Positions 1-5,355 of a DNA stretch of 10,108 nucleotides are shown piece by piece. Under the pieces are notes generated by a model. It was given only the letters and a program-made list of their open reading frames with translations, did not search any database and was not told the DNA's origin. This DNA comes from Xanthobacteraceae bacterium. Its GTDB lineage: Bacteria; Pseudomonadota; Alphaproteobacteria; Rhizobiales; Xanthobacteraceae. Position 1 is the first letter of the stretch. Every line of letters starts with the position of its first letter. Where the stretch lies: contig JAICQA010000066.1 of the NCBI GenBank assembly GCA_025929595.1, forward strand, positions 1 through 10,108, given 5' to 3'. The position numbers and the translations under genes were made by a program.

Positions 1-81
1 CACCTCCTGCACAAGGAAATCTGGCACACCATGAAGGACGAGGTGATGAAGGGCTACGTGCAGGCGGGGGGCGGCGTATGA
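1..81 (+). CDS. ABC transporter ATP-binding protein, C-terminal end only (partial)
   Basis: The first 26 codons, read from base 1, form the end of a gene that begins before the window; the stop is TGA at 79-81. The visible tail includes LHKEIWHTMKDEV and ends in a glycine-rich stretch. It resembles the C-terminal helix of NitT/TauT-type ATPases (SsuB/TauB relatives), which power import from the cytoplasmic face. No Walker, signature or switch motif is inside the window, so the call rests mainly on context: the next gene starts at 78 in an ATGA overlap and is the matching permease. Such overlaps usually mean translational coupling within one operon. The identity is inferred; that an open frame ends here is seen directly. 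Confidence 0.7.
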   Translation, partial: HLLHKEIWHTMKDEVMKGYVQAGGGV

Positions 82-869
82 GTCGCTCGACGCTGATCCT
101 GCTGCAACTTCTTGTCGCCGTCGCCGCGATCCTGTTGTGGCACTTCCTCACCACGATCCCGTACAGCGATGGCAAGCCGCTGGTGCCGCCGTTCTTCTTC
201 TCGACGCCGCTCGACGTGGTCGCGCGTATCCACAAATGGTTCAGCGAGGGGACGATCTGGCGGCATCTGTGGATCACGCTCACGGAAGCCGCGCTCGCCT
301 TCGTCGTCGGCTCGGTGGCGGGTGTTCTCGTCGGCTTCTGGTTCGCGCGCCAGCCGCGCGTCGCGGCCGTGTTCGATCCTTATGTGAAAATGGCGAATGC
401 GCTCCCCCGCATCGTGCTGGCGCCGATCTTCACGCTCTGGTTCGGGCTCGGCATCCTTTCCAAGGTCGCGCTCGGCGTGACGCTCGTATTCTTCATCGTC
501 TTCTTCAACGTCTATCAGGGCGTGAAGGAAGTGAGCCCGACGGTGCTCGCCAACGCGCGCATGCTCGGCATGAACGAGCGGCAGTTGATGCGCCACGTCT
601 ATTGGCCGTCGGCGCTGTCCTGGATGTTCTCGTCGCTCCACACGTCGGTCGGTTTCGCGGTCGTCGGCGCGGTGGTCGGCGAGTATCTCGGTTCGGCGGC
701 CGGCCTCGGTTACCTGATCCTGCAGGCGGAAAGCACCTTCGACATTGCCGGCGTGTTCGCGGGCATGTTCGTGCTATCGGTGTTCGTGATCGTGATCGAC
801 TTGCTTGTGACGGTCGTCGAGAAGCGGTTGCTGGTCTGGCGCCCGGTGACCGCGGAGACGCAGAAATGA
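78..869 (+). CDS. NitT/TauT-family ABC transporter permease (SsuC/TauC-like)
   Basis: A 263-residue inner-membrane protein, the usual length for SsuC/TauC/NrtB-type permeases (BPD_transp_1 domain). Hydrophobic segments lie near residues 5-24, 67-90, 108-122, 128-146, 186-204 and 224-247, consistent with six membrane helices. The cytoplasmic EAA-type loop that docks on the ATPase is visible at about 157-179 (LANARMLGMNERQLMRHVYWP). The start ATG at 78 overlaps the stop of the ATPase gene (ATGA), and the stop TGA at 867-869 sits in another ATGA, next to the binding-protein gene. The cassette is therefore ATPase, permease, binding protein, all on the plus strand. Relatives import sulfonates, taurine, nitrate, pyrimidine precursors or other small molecules. 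The substrate cannot be chosen from this sequence. Confidence 0.92.
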   Translation: MSRSTLILLQLLVAVAAILLWHFLTTIPYSDGKPLVPPFFFSTPLDVVARIHKWFSEGTIWRHLWITLTEAALAFVVGSVAGVLVGFWFARQPRVAAVFDPYVKMANALPRIVLAPIFTLWFGLGILSKVALGVTLVFFIVFFNVYQGVKEVSPTVLANARMLGMNERQLMRHVYWPSALSWMFSSLHTSVGFAVVGAVVGEYLGSAAGLGYLILQAESTFDIAGVFAGMFVLSVFVIVIDLLVTVVEKRLLVWRPVTAETQK

Positions 870-895
870 CACTGTTTTCGATGGCAATGGACAAC

Positions 896-905
896 AAAGG
901 GAGGA
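896..905 (+). promoter_or_regulatory. Shine-Dalgarno sequence of the binding-protein gene
   Basis: AAAGGGAGGA lies 8-9 bases before the ATG at 914. It is the strongest ribosome-binding site in the left part of the window. It favours 914 over the in-frame ATG at 866, which overlaps the permease stop and has no comparable site just before it. Confidence 0.75.
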
Positions 906-913
906 CTTCCATC

Positions 914-1918
914 ATGACCAAGCTGTTTGGACGGCTTCTTTCCTCGCTGGCCGCGCTCGCGCTCCTGTCGGGCGTGGCGATGGCGCAGAAGGTGACGATC
1001 GCAATCGGTGGTGCAGCCTGTCTCTGCTATCTGCCGACCGTGCTGGCGAAGCAGCTCGGCGAGTTCGAGAAGGCTGGCGTCGACGTCGATATGGTGGACT
1101 TCAAGGGCGGCTCGCAGTCGTTGACTGCCGTCCTCGGCGGCAGCGCCGACGTCGTCTCCGGCTATTTCGATCACTGCGTCAATCTTGCGTCGAAGGGCCA
1201 GGAGCTGAAGGCGATCGTGGTCTATGACCGCTATCCCGGCTTTGCCCTCGTCGTGTCGCCGAAGCAGAATGACACGATCAAGTCGGTCAAGGACCTCGCC
1301 AACAAGCGGGTCGGCGTCAGTGCGCCGGGCTCCTCGACCGATTACTTCCTCAAGTTCATCCTGAAGAAGAACGGCGTCGATCCGGATGGCGTCGGCGTGA
1401 TCGGCGTCGGACTTGGCGCGAGCGCGGTCGCGGCCATGGAGCAGGGTTCGGTCGATGCAGCGATCATGCTCGATCCGGCGGTGACGTTGCTCGGCGGACG
1501 CAACAAGGGCCTGCGCATCCTGGTCGACACGCGCACGCAGAAAGATACGATCGACGTGTTCGGCGGCGAATATCCCGGCGGCGCGCTCTACACCAAGGCG
1601 GAGTGGATCGAGAAAAATCCGAAGGCGGCGCAGGGACTGGTCACCGCCATCGTCAACACGTTGAAGTGGATCCACACGCATACGCCGGAAGAGATCATGG
1701 CAAAGATGCCTGACGAACTGGTGGGTGGAGACAAGACGCTCTATCTGGCGGCACTGAAGAACACATTGCCGATGTATTCGGAAACGGGACGGATGGACCC
1801 GAAGGGCGCGCAGGCGGTGCTCGCGGTGTTCAGCCAGTCCAACCCCGCGGTCGCCAAGGCGAATGTCGACCTGTCGAAGACCTACACGAACCAGTTCGTG
1901 GAGAAGGCGGGGAAGTAA
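914..1918 (+). CDS. NitT/TauT-family ABC transporter periplasmic substrate-binding protein
   Basis: A 334-residue exported protein. Residues 1-24 are a Sec signal peptide: basic start MTKLFGR, a leucine/alanine-rich core, and AMA before a likely cut at Q25. The mature part has the SsuA/NMT1-like two-lobe pattern: an opening strand KVTIAIGG, then PTVLAKQLGEFEKAGVDV (residues 41-58), the GGSQSLTAVLGGSADV segment (65-80), and VKDLANKRVGVSAPGS (125-140), typical of lobe 2. It would deliver ligand to the permease encoded just upstream. Start 914 was chosen because it gives a normal signal peptide and has a strong ribosome-binding site. An in-frame ATG at 866, overlapping the permease stop, would add 16 residues. 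Two cysteines in CLCYLP (36-40) lie where relatives often bind ligand. The substrate is unknown. Confidence 0.92.
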   Translation: MTKLFGRLLSSLAALALLSGVAMAQKVTIAIGGAACLCYLPTVLAKQLGEFEKAGVDVDMVDFKGGSQSLTAVLGGSADVVSGYFDHCVNLASKGQELKAIVVYDRYPGFALVVSPKQNDTIKSVKDLANKRVGVSAPGSSTDYFLKFILKKNGVDPDGVGVIGVGLGASAVAAMEQGSVDAAIMLDPAVTLLGGRNKGLRILVDTRTQKDTIDVFGGEYPGGALYTKAEWIEKNPKAAQGLVTAIVNTLKWIHTHTPEEIMAKMPDELVGGDKTLYLAALKNTLPMYSETGRMDPKGAQAVLAVFSQSNPAVAKANVDLSKTYTNQFVEKAGK

Positions 1919-1932
1919 CTTCGCCTGACTTT

Positions 1933-1989
1933 GTCCCGTCATCCTTCGAGGCTCGCCGCTTTGCGGCTCGCACCTCAGGATGACGGGAC
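1933..1989. repeat. REP-like palindromic element, copy A
   Basis: The outer arms are perfect complements over 13 bases: GTCCCGTCATCCT at 1933-1945 and AGGATGACGGGAC at 1977-1989. An inner hairpin GCCGC-TTT-GCGGC lies between them. The core GTCATCCTTCGAGGCTCG...CACCTCAGGATGAC resembles repeats found in many copies in Bradyrhizobium-type genomes (recognition, not a search). It starts 14 bases after the binding-protein stop and may protect or end that transcript. It is followed by too few T residues for a standard terminator. Confidence 0.8.
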
Positions 1990-2007
1990 TTCATTTTGTA
2001 TCTTGGT

Positions 2008-2058
2008 TGCGTCATCCTGAGGTGCTCGTGCGAAGCCCGAGCCTCGAAGGATGACGCA
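2008..2058. repeat. REP-like palindromic element, copy B (inverted relative to copy A)
   Basis: The outer arms TGCGTCATCCT (2008-2018) and AGGATGACGCA (2048-2058) are perfect complements. The copy is inverted relative to copy A: 1937-1955 is the exact reverse complement of 2038-2056 (19 bases), and 1970-1985 that of 2010-2025 (16 bases). The two elements are 18 bases apart and could fold separately or as one long hairpin. The right arm ends 6 bases before the pdxY start. Confidence 0.8.
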
Positions 2059-2064
2059 GTCGCA

Positions 2065-2916
2065 ATGAATCTTCTCTCCATCCAGTCGCATGTCGCCTAC
2101 GGCCATGTCGGTAACGCGGCGGCGGTGTTTCCCTTGCAGCGGCTCGGCGTCGAAGTGTGGCCGATCCACACGGTGCAGTTCTCGAACCACACCGGTTACG
2201 GCGCGTGGCGCGGCGAGGTGTTCGATCAGAAGCTGATCTCCGACGTGATGCAGGGGATCGAGGAACGGGGCGTGCTCCCGCGCTGTGACGGCGTGCTCTC
2301 CGGCTACATGGGCTCAGCCGACACAGGCACGGCGATTCTCGACGCGGTTGACCGGGTGAAGGCCGCGAACGGCAAGGCCCGCTATTGTTGCGACCCGGTG
2401 ATCGGCGATGTCGGGCGTGGGGTATTCGTGCGGCCCGGCATACCGGAATTCATGCGCGAGCGGGCGGTGCCGGCGGCGGATGTCGTGACGCCGAACCAGT
2501 TCGAGCTCGATTTTATCTCCGGCCTCACGACGAAAACTATCGCGGAGACGGTGAAAGCCTGCGGTGCGATCCACGCCATGGGTCCGAAATGCATGCTGGT
2601 GACGAGCCTGCATGTCGAGGACACGCCCAAGGACATGATTGATCTTTTCGCCTCGGGGCCGGACGGTCGCTTCCGCGTCCGCACGCCGCTCCTCGAAATT
2701 TCGGTGAACGGCGCGGGTGACGCCATCGCCGCGTTGTTCTTCGCGCATTGGCTGCGGTCGAGCTCGACCGCGGAAGCCCTTTCAAAGGCCGCATCGTCGA
2801 TTTACGGCCTGTTGCGGCGGACGGCGGAAGCCGGTTCGCGCGAAATCCTGCTCGTCGAGGCGCAGGAGGAATTCGTGAAGCCGAGCCGCATGTTCAAAGC
2901 CGAGCCGGTCGCCTGA
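2065..2916 (+). CDS. pdxY: pyridoxal kinase PdxY (PLP salvage)
   Basis: A 283-residue cytoplasmic kinase of the ribokinase-like superfamily that phosphorylates pyridoxal to pyridoxal 5'-phosphate; E. coli PdxY is of similar length. Matching blocks are LSIQSHVAYGHVGN (residues 4-17), VWPIHTVQFSNHTGYG (31-46), the LSGYMGSADTG block (78-88), CDPVIGD (109-115), a TPNQFELD block (142-149), and the NGAGDA anion-hole/catalytic motif (215-220, with D219 as the expected base). Start 2065 was chosen because homology begins exactly at MNLLSIQSHV; the longer frame from 1996 merely translates REP copy B. There is no ordinary ribosome-binding site: the nearest, AAGGA at 2047-2051, lies inside the REP arm 13 bases upstream. 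The PPK2 gene follows 10 bases after the stop, suggesting co-transcription. Confidence 0.93.
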   Translation: MNLLSIQSHVAYGHVGNAAAVFPLQRLGVEVWPIHTVQFSNHTGYGAWRGEVFDQKLISDVMQGIEERGVLPRCDGVLSGYMGSADTGTAILDAVDRVKAANGKARYCCDPVIGDVGRGVFVRPGIPEFMRERAVPAADVVTPNQFELDFISGLTTKTIAETVKACGAIHAMGPKCMLVTSLHVEDTPKDMIDLFASGPDGRFRVRTPLLEISVNGAGDAIAALFFAHWLRSSSTAEALSKAASSIYGLLRRTAEAGSREILLVEAQEEFVKPSRMFKAEPVA

Positions 2917-2926
2917 GGAACGCCGC

Positions 2927-3814
2927 ATGATCCCATCAGACATCGCGCAACGTTACCGGGTCGAAGACGGCAAGAACTTCCGGCTGAAGGACATCAACCC
3001 CGGCGACACGGGTGGGCTCGACAAGGATGGCGCCAAGGATCTCCTGAAGGATGGCGTGAAGTCGCTCTCGCAATGGCAGGAGAAGCTTTATGCCGACGAC
3101 CGCTGGTCGCTCTTGCTGATCTTTCAGGCGATGGACGCCGCCGGCAAGGATGGCGCGATCGAGCATGTGATGTCCGGCGTCAATCCGCAGGGTTGCATGG
3201 TGACTTCCTTCAAGCAGCCGAGCGCGCAGGAGCTCGATCACGATTTCCTCTGGCGCACGACGAAAGCGCTGCCCGAGCGCGGGCGCATCGGTATTTTCAA
3301 CCGCTCCTATTACGAGGAAGTGCTCGTCGTCCGCGTCCACCCCAAAATTCTCGACGGTCAGAAATTGCCGAAGGGGCTGGTGACGGACCGCATCTGGCAG
3401 GAACGCTACGAGAGCATCCGCGACTTCGAGCGCCACATGGCGCGAAACGGCACCGCGATCCTCAAATTCTTCCTGCACGTCTCGAAGGAGGAACAGCTGC
3501 AGCGCTTCCTCGACCGTATCGAGGAACCCGGCAAACGCTGGAAGTTCTCGATGGGCGACGTGGCCGAGCGCAAGCTCTGGGATCGCTATCAGGAAAGCTA
3601 TGAAGACGCGGTCCGCGCGACCGCGGCGCCGCATGCGCCATGGTACGTCGTGCCCGCCGACAAGAAATGGTTCACGCGACTCGTCGTGGCCCGCGCGATC
3701 GTCGACACGCTCGAAAGGCTGAACCCGCAATTCCCGACCGTGACCGGTCCGGCGCTCGACGAATTGATGAAGGCGCGTGAGGCGCTCGTCGCGGAAAAGA
3801 AATCTCAGCGATAG
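2927..3814 (+). CDS. polyphosphate kinase 2 family protein (PPK2, class III-like)
   Basis: A 295-residue single-domain PPK2, which transfers phosphate between polyphosphate and nucleotides in the cytoplasm. Visible motifs are the N-terminal YRVEDGKNFRLKD signature (residues 10-22), the Walker A-type loop FQAMDAAGKDG (66-76, with K74 and D75), GVNPQG (84-89), LDHDFLW (103-109), the Walker B-type block GIFNRSYYEEV (122-132), and the lid segment RIEEPGKRWKFS (197-208). Length and these blocks fit the class III branch, which can phosphorylate AMP as well as ADP; the exact nucleotide preference cannot be read here. GAGGAA at 2915-2920, overlapping the pdxY stop, is the ribosome-binding site, 6 bases before the ATG. 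The last 10 bases overlap the converging lipoprotein gene. Confidence 0.93.
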   Translation: MIPSDIAQRYRVEDGKNFRLKDINPGDTGGLDKDGAKDLLKDGVKSLSQWQEKLYADDRWSLLLIFQAMDAAGKDGAIEHVMSGVNPQGCMVTSFKQPSAQELDHDFLWRTTKALPERGRIGIFNRSYYEEVLVVRVHPKILDGQKLPKGLVTDRIWQERYESIRDFERHMARNGTAILKFFLHVSKEEQLQRFLDRIEEPGKRWKFSMGDVAERKLWDRYQESYEDAVRATAAPHAPWYVVPADKKWFTRLVVARAIVDTLERLNPQFPTVTGPALDELMKAREALVAEKKSQR

Positions 3815-4167
3815 CCGTAGCGCGCCTTCACCGAAGCGAGCTGGCCGAGCGCTTCTTTCTCGCGGCCCGAGGCGCAGGACTTCTTCACGTTCTCGAGGTC
3901 GACCGAGACGCGGTTATAGACGCCGGGATTGAGCATGCCCGTTTCCGCATCGCTGTCGATCAACTGCTGATAGTCGGAGATCGGCCCGGCGCAGCCGGCA
4001 GGACCTGCGATCACGGGCGCGGGCGCGCCGCCCACCATCGCTGAGCCGCCCGAGCCGGAAATGACGGAGGGACCCTGCGGCGTCGACGCCGTCTGGAATC
4101 CGGCGTCGTTCGAAGCGCAGGCTCCGAGCGAAAGGGCAGCGAGGACGAGCAGCAGTGTGCGGTTCAT
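3805..4167 (-). CDS. small putative lipoprotein of unknown function
   Basis: A 120-residue protein on the minus strand. Residues 1-17 form a lipoprotein signal, MNRTLLLVLAALSLGAC, with lipobox LGAC, so C17 would be lipidated and the protein membrane-anchored. A low-complexity linker follows, rich in Gly, Ala, Pro and Ser (about 24-60). The compact C-terminal part (about 62-120) contains SDYQQLIDSD, GMLNPGVYNRV and a final KARYGYR. Two further cysteines, in AGCAGP and KKSCAS, could pair. I recall similar small hypothetical proteins in Bradyrhizobium relatives, but no function. GGAGG, 4 bases before the ATG (plus-strand 4172-4176), decides this start over a longer frame to 4461. Its stop lies inside the PPK2 gene's last codons, converging. 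Confidence 0.8.
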   Translation of the reverse strand: MNRTLLLVLAALSLGACASNDAGFQTASTPQGPSVISGSGGSAMVGGAPAPVIAGPAGCAGPISDYQQLIDSDAETGMLNPGVYNRVSVDLENVKKSCASGREKEALGQLASVKARYGYR

Positions 4168-4246
4168 GAAGCCTCCGAATTGCCGCCAACTTGAACCGGA
4201 AGCCCGGAGGGAGCAAGCTTTCCCGTCTCCATGTGGAATTCCATCG
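4168..4246. promoter_or_regulatory. divergent intergenic region between lipoprotein and hydrolase genes
   Basis: These 79 bases separate two genes transcribed away from each other, so promoters for both probably lie here or in the gene starts. It contains the lipoprotein's ribosome-binding site. I see no convincing -35/-10 pair or operator palindrome, so the promoter role is inferred from arrangement only. Confidence 0.4.
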
Positions 4247-5041
4247 ATGCGAACGGCATTTCTCGCAGTCGTGCTTGCGGTTGCCGCAGGTAGCGCGCAG
4301 GCACAAACGGAAAAAGTCGTCGAAATCCCCTCGCGCGGGACGAAGGTGCGTGCGCTGCTGAGCGTGCCACCCAATCCGGTCGCGAGCGTGGTGTTGCTCG
4401 CGGGCGGACACGGCGTGCTCGCGATTTCTCCCAACGGAAAGCTCGGCTGGGGCGCGGGCAACCAACTCGTGCGAACGCGCGCGGCCTACGCCAAGGCAGG
4501 ATTTGCAACCATCGTGCCCGACGCGGCGCCCGACATGGGCACGCCGAAGGCGCCGAAAAACGGATTCCGCTGGAGCGCGGAGCACGGGCGCGACATCGGC
4601 GCGGTCGTCGCCTACATGCGGACGATCAAGCAGCCGGTGGCGCTCGTCGGCACGAGCCGCGCGGCGGTCGCGACCGGTGCGATGCTCGCACACGTGGCCG
4701 GTTCGGGGCGACCGGACATGGTGGTGCTGACGGCGCCTATGCTGATGACCCACGGCAACCAGCCGAGCTTCCAGCAGGCCATAGGCAACAACCCGGCGAA
4801 GGCGCAATTGCCGTTCCTCGTTATCGGTCACGGCAAGGACACCTGTGCCTACACGTTGCCTGCCAGCATCGATGCGTTCCGCAAATGGCATGGCGGCAAG
4901 CTCGAGGTCGTCCTGCTTGACGGTCCCGAGGGCAGGGGCGATCCCTGCGAGGCGCAGGCCGCGCACGGGTTCGCGGGCATCGACGGTGTAGTCGTCGTGA
5001 CCGTTTCAGACTGGATCAAGGCACGGGCAGGCGGAAAATAG
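4247..5041 (+). CDS. secreted alpha/beta hydrolase-fold protein
   Basis: A 264-residue exported protein. Residues 1-19 are a signal peptide (MRTAFLAVVLAVAAGSAQA) cut before Q20. The mature part follows the alpha/beta hydrolase order: an early strand with LLAGGHGVL (50-58) for the oxyanion region, the nucleophile elbow GTSRA (135-139, S137), a strand then GHGKDTC (194-200, D198 as candidate acid), and AAHGF (238-242, H240 as candidate base). A complete triad is thus plausible. C200 and C234 could form a disulfide in the periplasm. The elbow ends in Ala, not the common Gly. Start 4247 was chosen for the signal peptide; an in-frame ATG at 4166 would place 27 extra residues before it. Substrate is unknown; dienelactone hydrolase-like and esterase roles are both possible. 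Confidence 0.8.
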   Translation: MRTAFLAVVLAVAAGSAQAQTEKVVEIPSRGTKVRALLSVPPNPVASVVLLAGGHGVLAISPNGKLGWGAGNQLVRTRAAYAKAGFATIVPDAAPDMGTPKAPKNGFRWSAEHGRDIGAVVAYMRTIKQPVALVGTSRAAVATGAMLAHVAGSGRPDMVVLTAPMLMTHGNQPSFQQAIGNNPAKAQLPFLVIGHGKDTCAYTLPASIDAFRKWHGGKLEVVLLDGPEGRGDPCEAQAAHGFAGIDGVVVVTVSDWIKARAGGK

Positions 5042-5046
5042 GGCGG

Positions 5047-5076
5047 TTGCGTCCGCGCGCGGTCCTCGGCTACAAG
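5047..5076 (+). promoter_or_regulatory. candidate sigma-70-type promoter for the leuA leader
   Basis: TTGCGT at 5047-5052 and TACAAG at 5071-5076 are separated by 18 bases, giving a plausible -35/-10 pair. Transcription would start near 5083, about 70 bases before the leader peptide. The position fits, but both boxes are imperfect. Confidence 0.35.
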
Positions 5077-5085
5077 AGGCGCCTG

Positions 5086-5098
5086 CCGGTTTCACCGG
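5086..5098 (+). other. short hairpin in the leuA 5' untranslated region
   Basis: CCGGT-TTC-ACCGG is a perfect 5-base-pair stem with a 3-base loop. It has no following T-run, so it is not a standard terminator for the hydrolase gene. It would lie at the very start of the leuA transcript if the candidate promoter is right. Confidence 0.4.
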
Positions 5099-5154
5099 GC
5101 CTTAAGAGGTCTCGGCCGACACTGGCTTCGATTCGAGAGCAGGCGAGCGCAGAC

Positions 5155-5256
5155 GTGAATTCGACCGTCCATAGCAGCTCAGCAAACCCGGTCGCTGCCG
5201 CGACTTCGGGCAACGCTCTCATTCTCGCCGGTCTCCTTCTCCTTCGCCGCCCCTGA
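5155..5256 (+). CDS. leucine-rich leader peptide of leuA (candidate leuL-type)
   Basis: A short frame starting at GTG 5155 encodes 33 residues ending ALILAGLLLLRRP, stop TGA 5254-5256, 99 bases before leuA. Six leucine codons lie within 27 bases (CTC 5218, CTC 5224, CTC 5233, CTT 5236, CTC 5239, CTT 5242), four of them in a row just before the end. A leucine run in a short peptide directly before leuA is the hallmark of leucine-dependent attenuation, in which ribosomes stalled on leucine codons alter folding of the downstream RNA. The stop codon lies inside the left arm of the next hairpin. The start is uncertain: no strong ribosome-binding site is seen, and the frame is open back to TTG 5047. 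Codon content and position carry the call. Confidence 0.7.
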   Translation: MNSTVHSSSANPVAAATSGNALILAGLLLLRRP

Positions 5257-5292
5257 GGGCCGTCCGGGCGCTTGCGCCTTGGCACTCAGGGG
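5250..5292 (+). promoter_or_regulatory. leuA leader hairpin (attenuator stem)
   Basis: CCCCTGAG (5250-5257) pairs perfectly with CTCAGGGG (5285-5292). Inside it, GCC (5259-5261) pairs with GGC (5281-5283), and GGCG-CTTG-CGCC (5267-5278) caps the structure with a stable CUUG tetraloop. The left arm contains the leader-peptide stop codon, so ribosome position should decide whether the stem forms. No U-run follows, so it is not itself an intrinsic terminator. Confidence 0.7.
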
Positions 5293-5346
5293 AAGCCGGA
5301 GATGAGACCCCCAGAGCGCCAGACAAGGCGCACCGCGAGAGAAGGA
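5285..5346 (+). promoter_or_regulatory. alternative leader pairings and leuA ribosome-binding site
   Basis: The right arm CTCAGGGG (5285-5292) can instead pair with CCCCAGAG (5309-5316), with one A-A mismatch. GCGCC (5316-5320) can pair with GGCGC (5327-5331). The leuA Shine-Dalgarno AAGGA (5342-5346), 9 bases before the ATG, lies in GAGAAGGA (5339-5346), which is complementary to TCCTTCTC (5234-5241) in the leader's leucine codons. These pairings partly exclude each other, as expected of a switch. They are seen by base complementarity; the regulatory role is inferred. Confidence 0.5.
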
Positions 5347-5355
5347 ACCCAGGCC

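Noticed and set aside
710..1942. 410-codon open frame on the minus strand
   Set aside because: It runs antisense to the permease and binding-protein genes, whose products are recognisable. Its translation is rich in Arg, His and Asp, as expected for a shadow frame in GC-rich DNA.
1933..2058. Insertion-sequence ends or a CRISPR array
   Set aside because: There are only two copies, in opposite orientation, each itself palindromic, with no transposase gene, no target duplication seen and no regular spacers.
1996..2064. Upstream extension of pdxY
   Set aside because: The extra residues simply translate REP copy B, and PdxY homology begins at the ATG at 2065.
2936..3730. 264-codon open frame on the minus strand
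   Set aside because: Shadow of the PPK2 gene; composition is typical of antisense frames and no domain is recognised.
3914..4966. 350-codon open frame on the minus strand
   Set aside because: It crosses the divergent promoter region and lies antisense to the hydrolase. The lipoprotein in another minus frame has a real signal peptide and ribosome-binding site.
5250..5292. Intrinsic terminator for the leuA leader
   Set aside because: The hairpin is strong, but GGGGAAGCCGG includes no T-run after it, so it does not meet the requirement for intrinsic termination.
5272..5355. N-terminal extension of leuA from TTG 5272
   Set aside because: It would translate the leader hairpin loop and bypass the well-placed SD at 5342-5346. 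The extension is Arg-rich without family resemblance.
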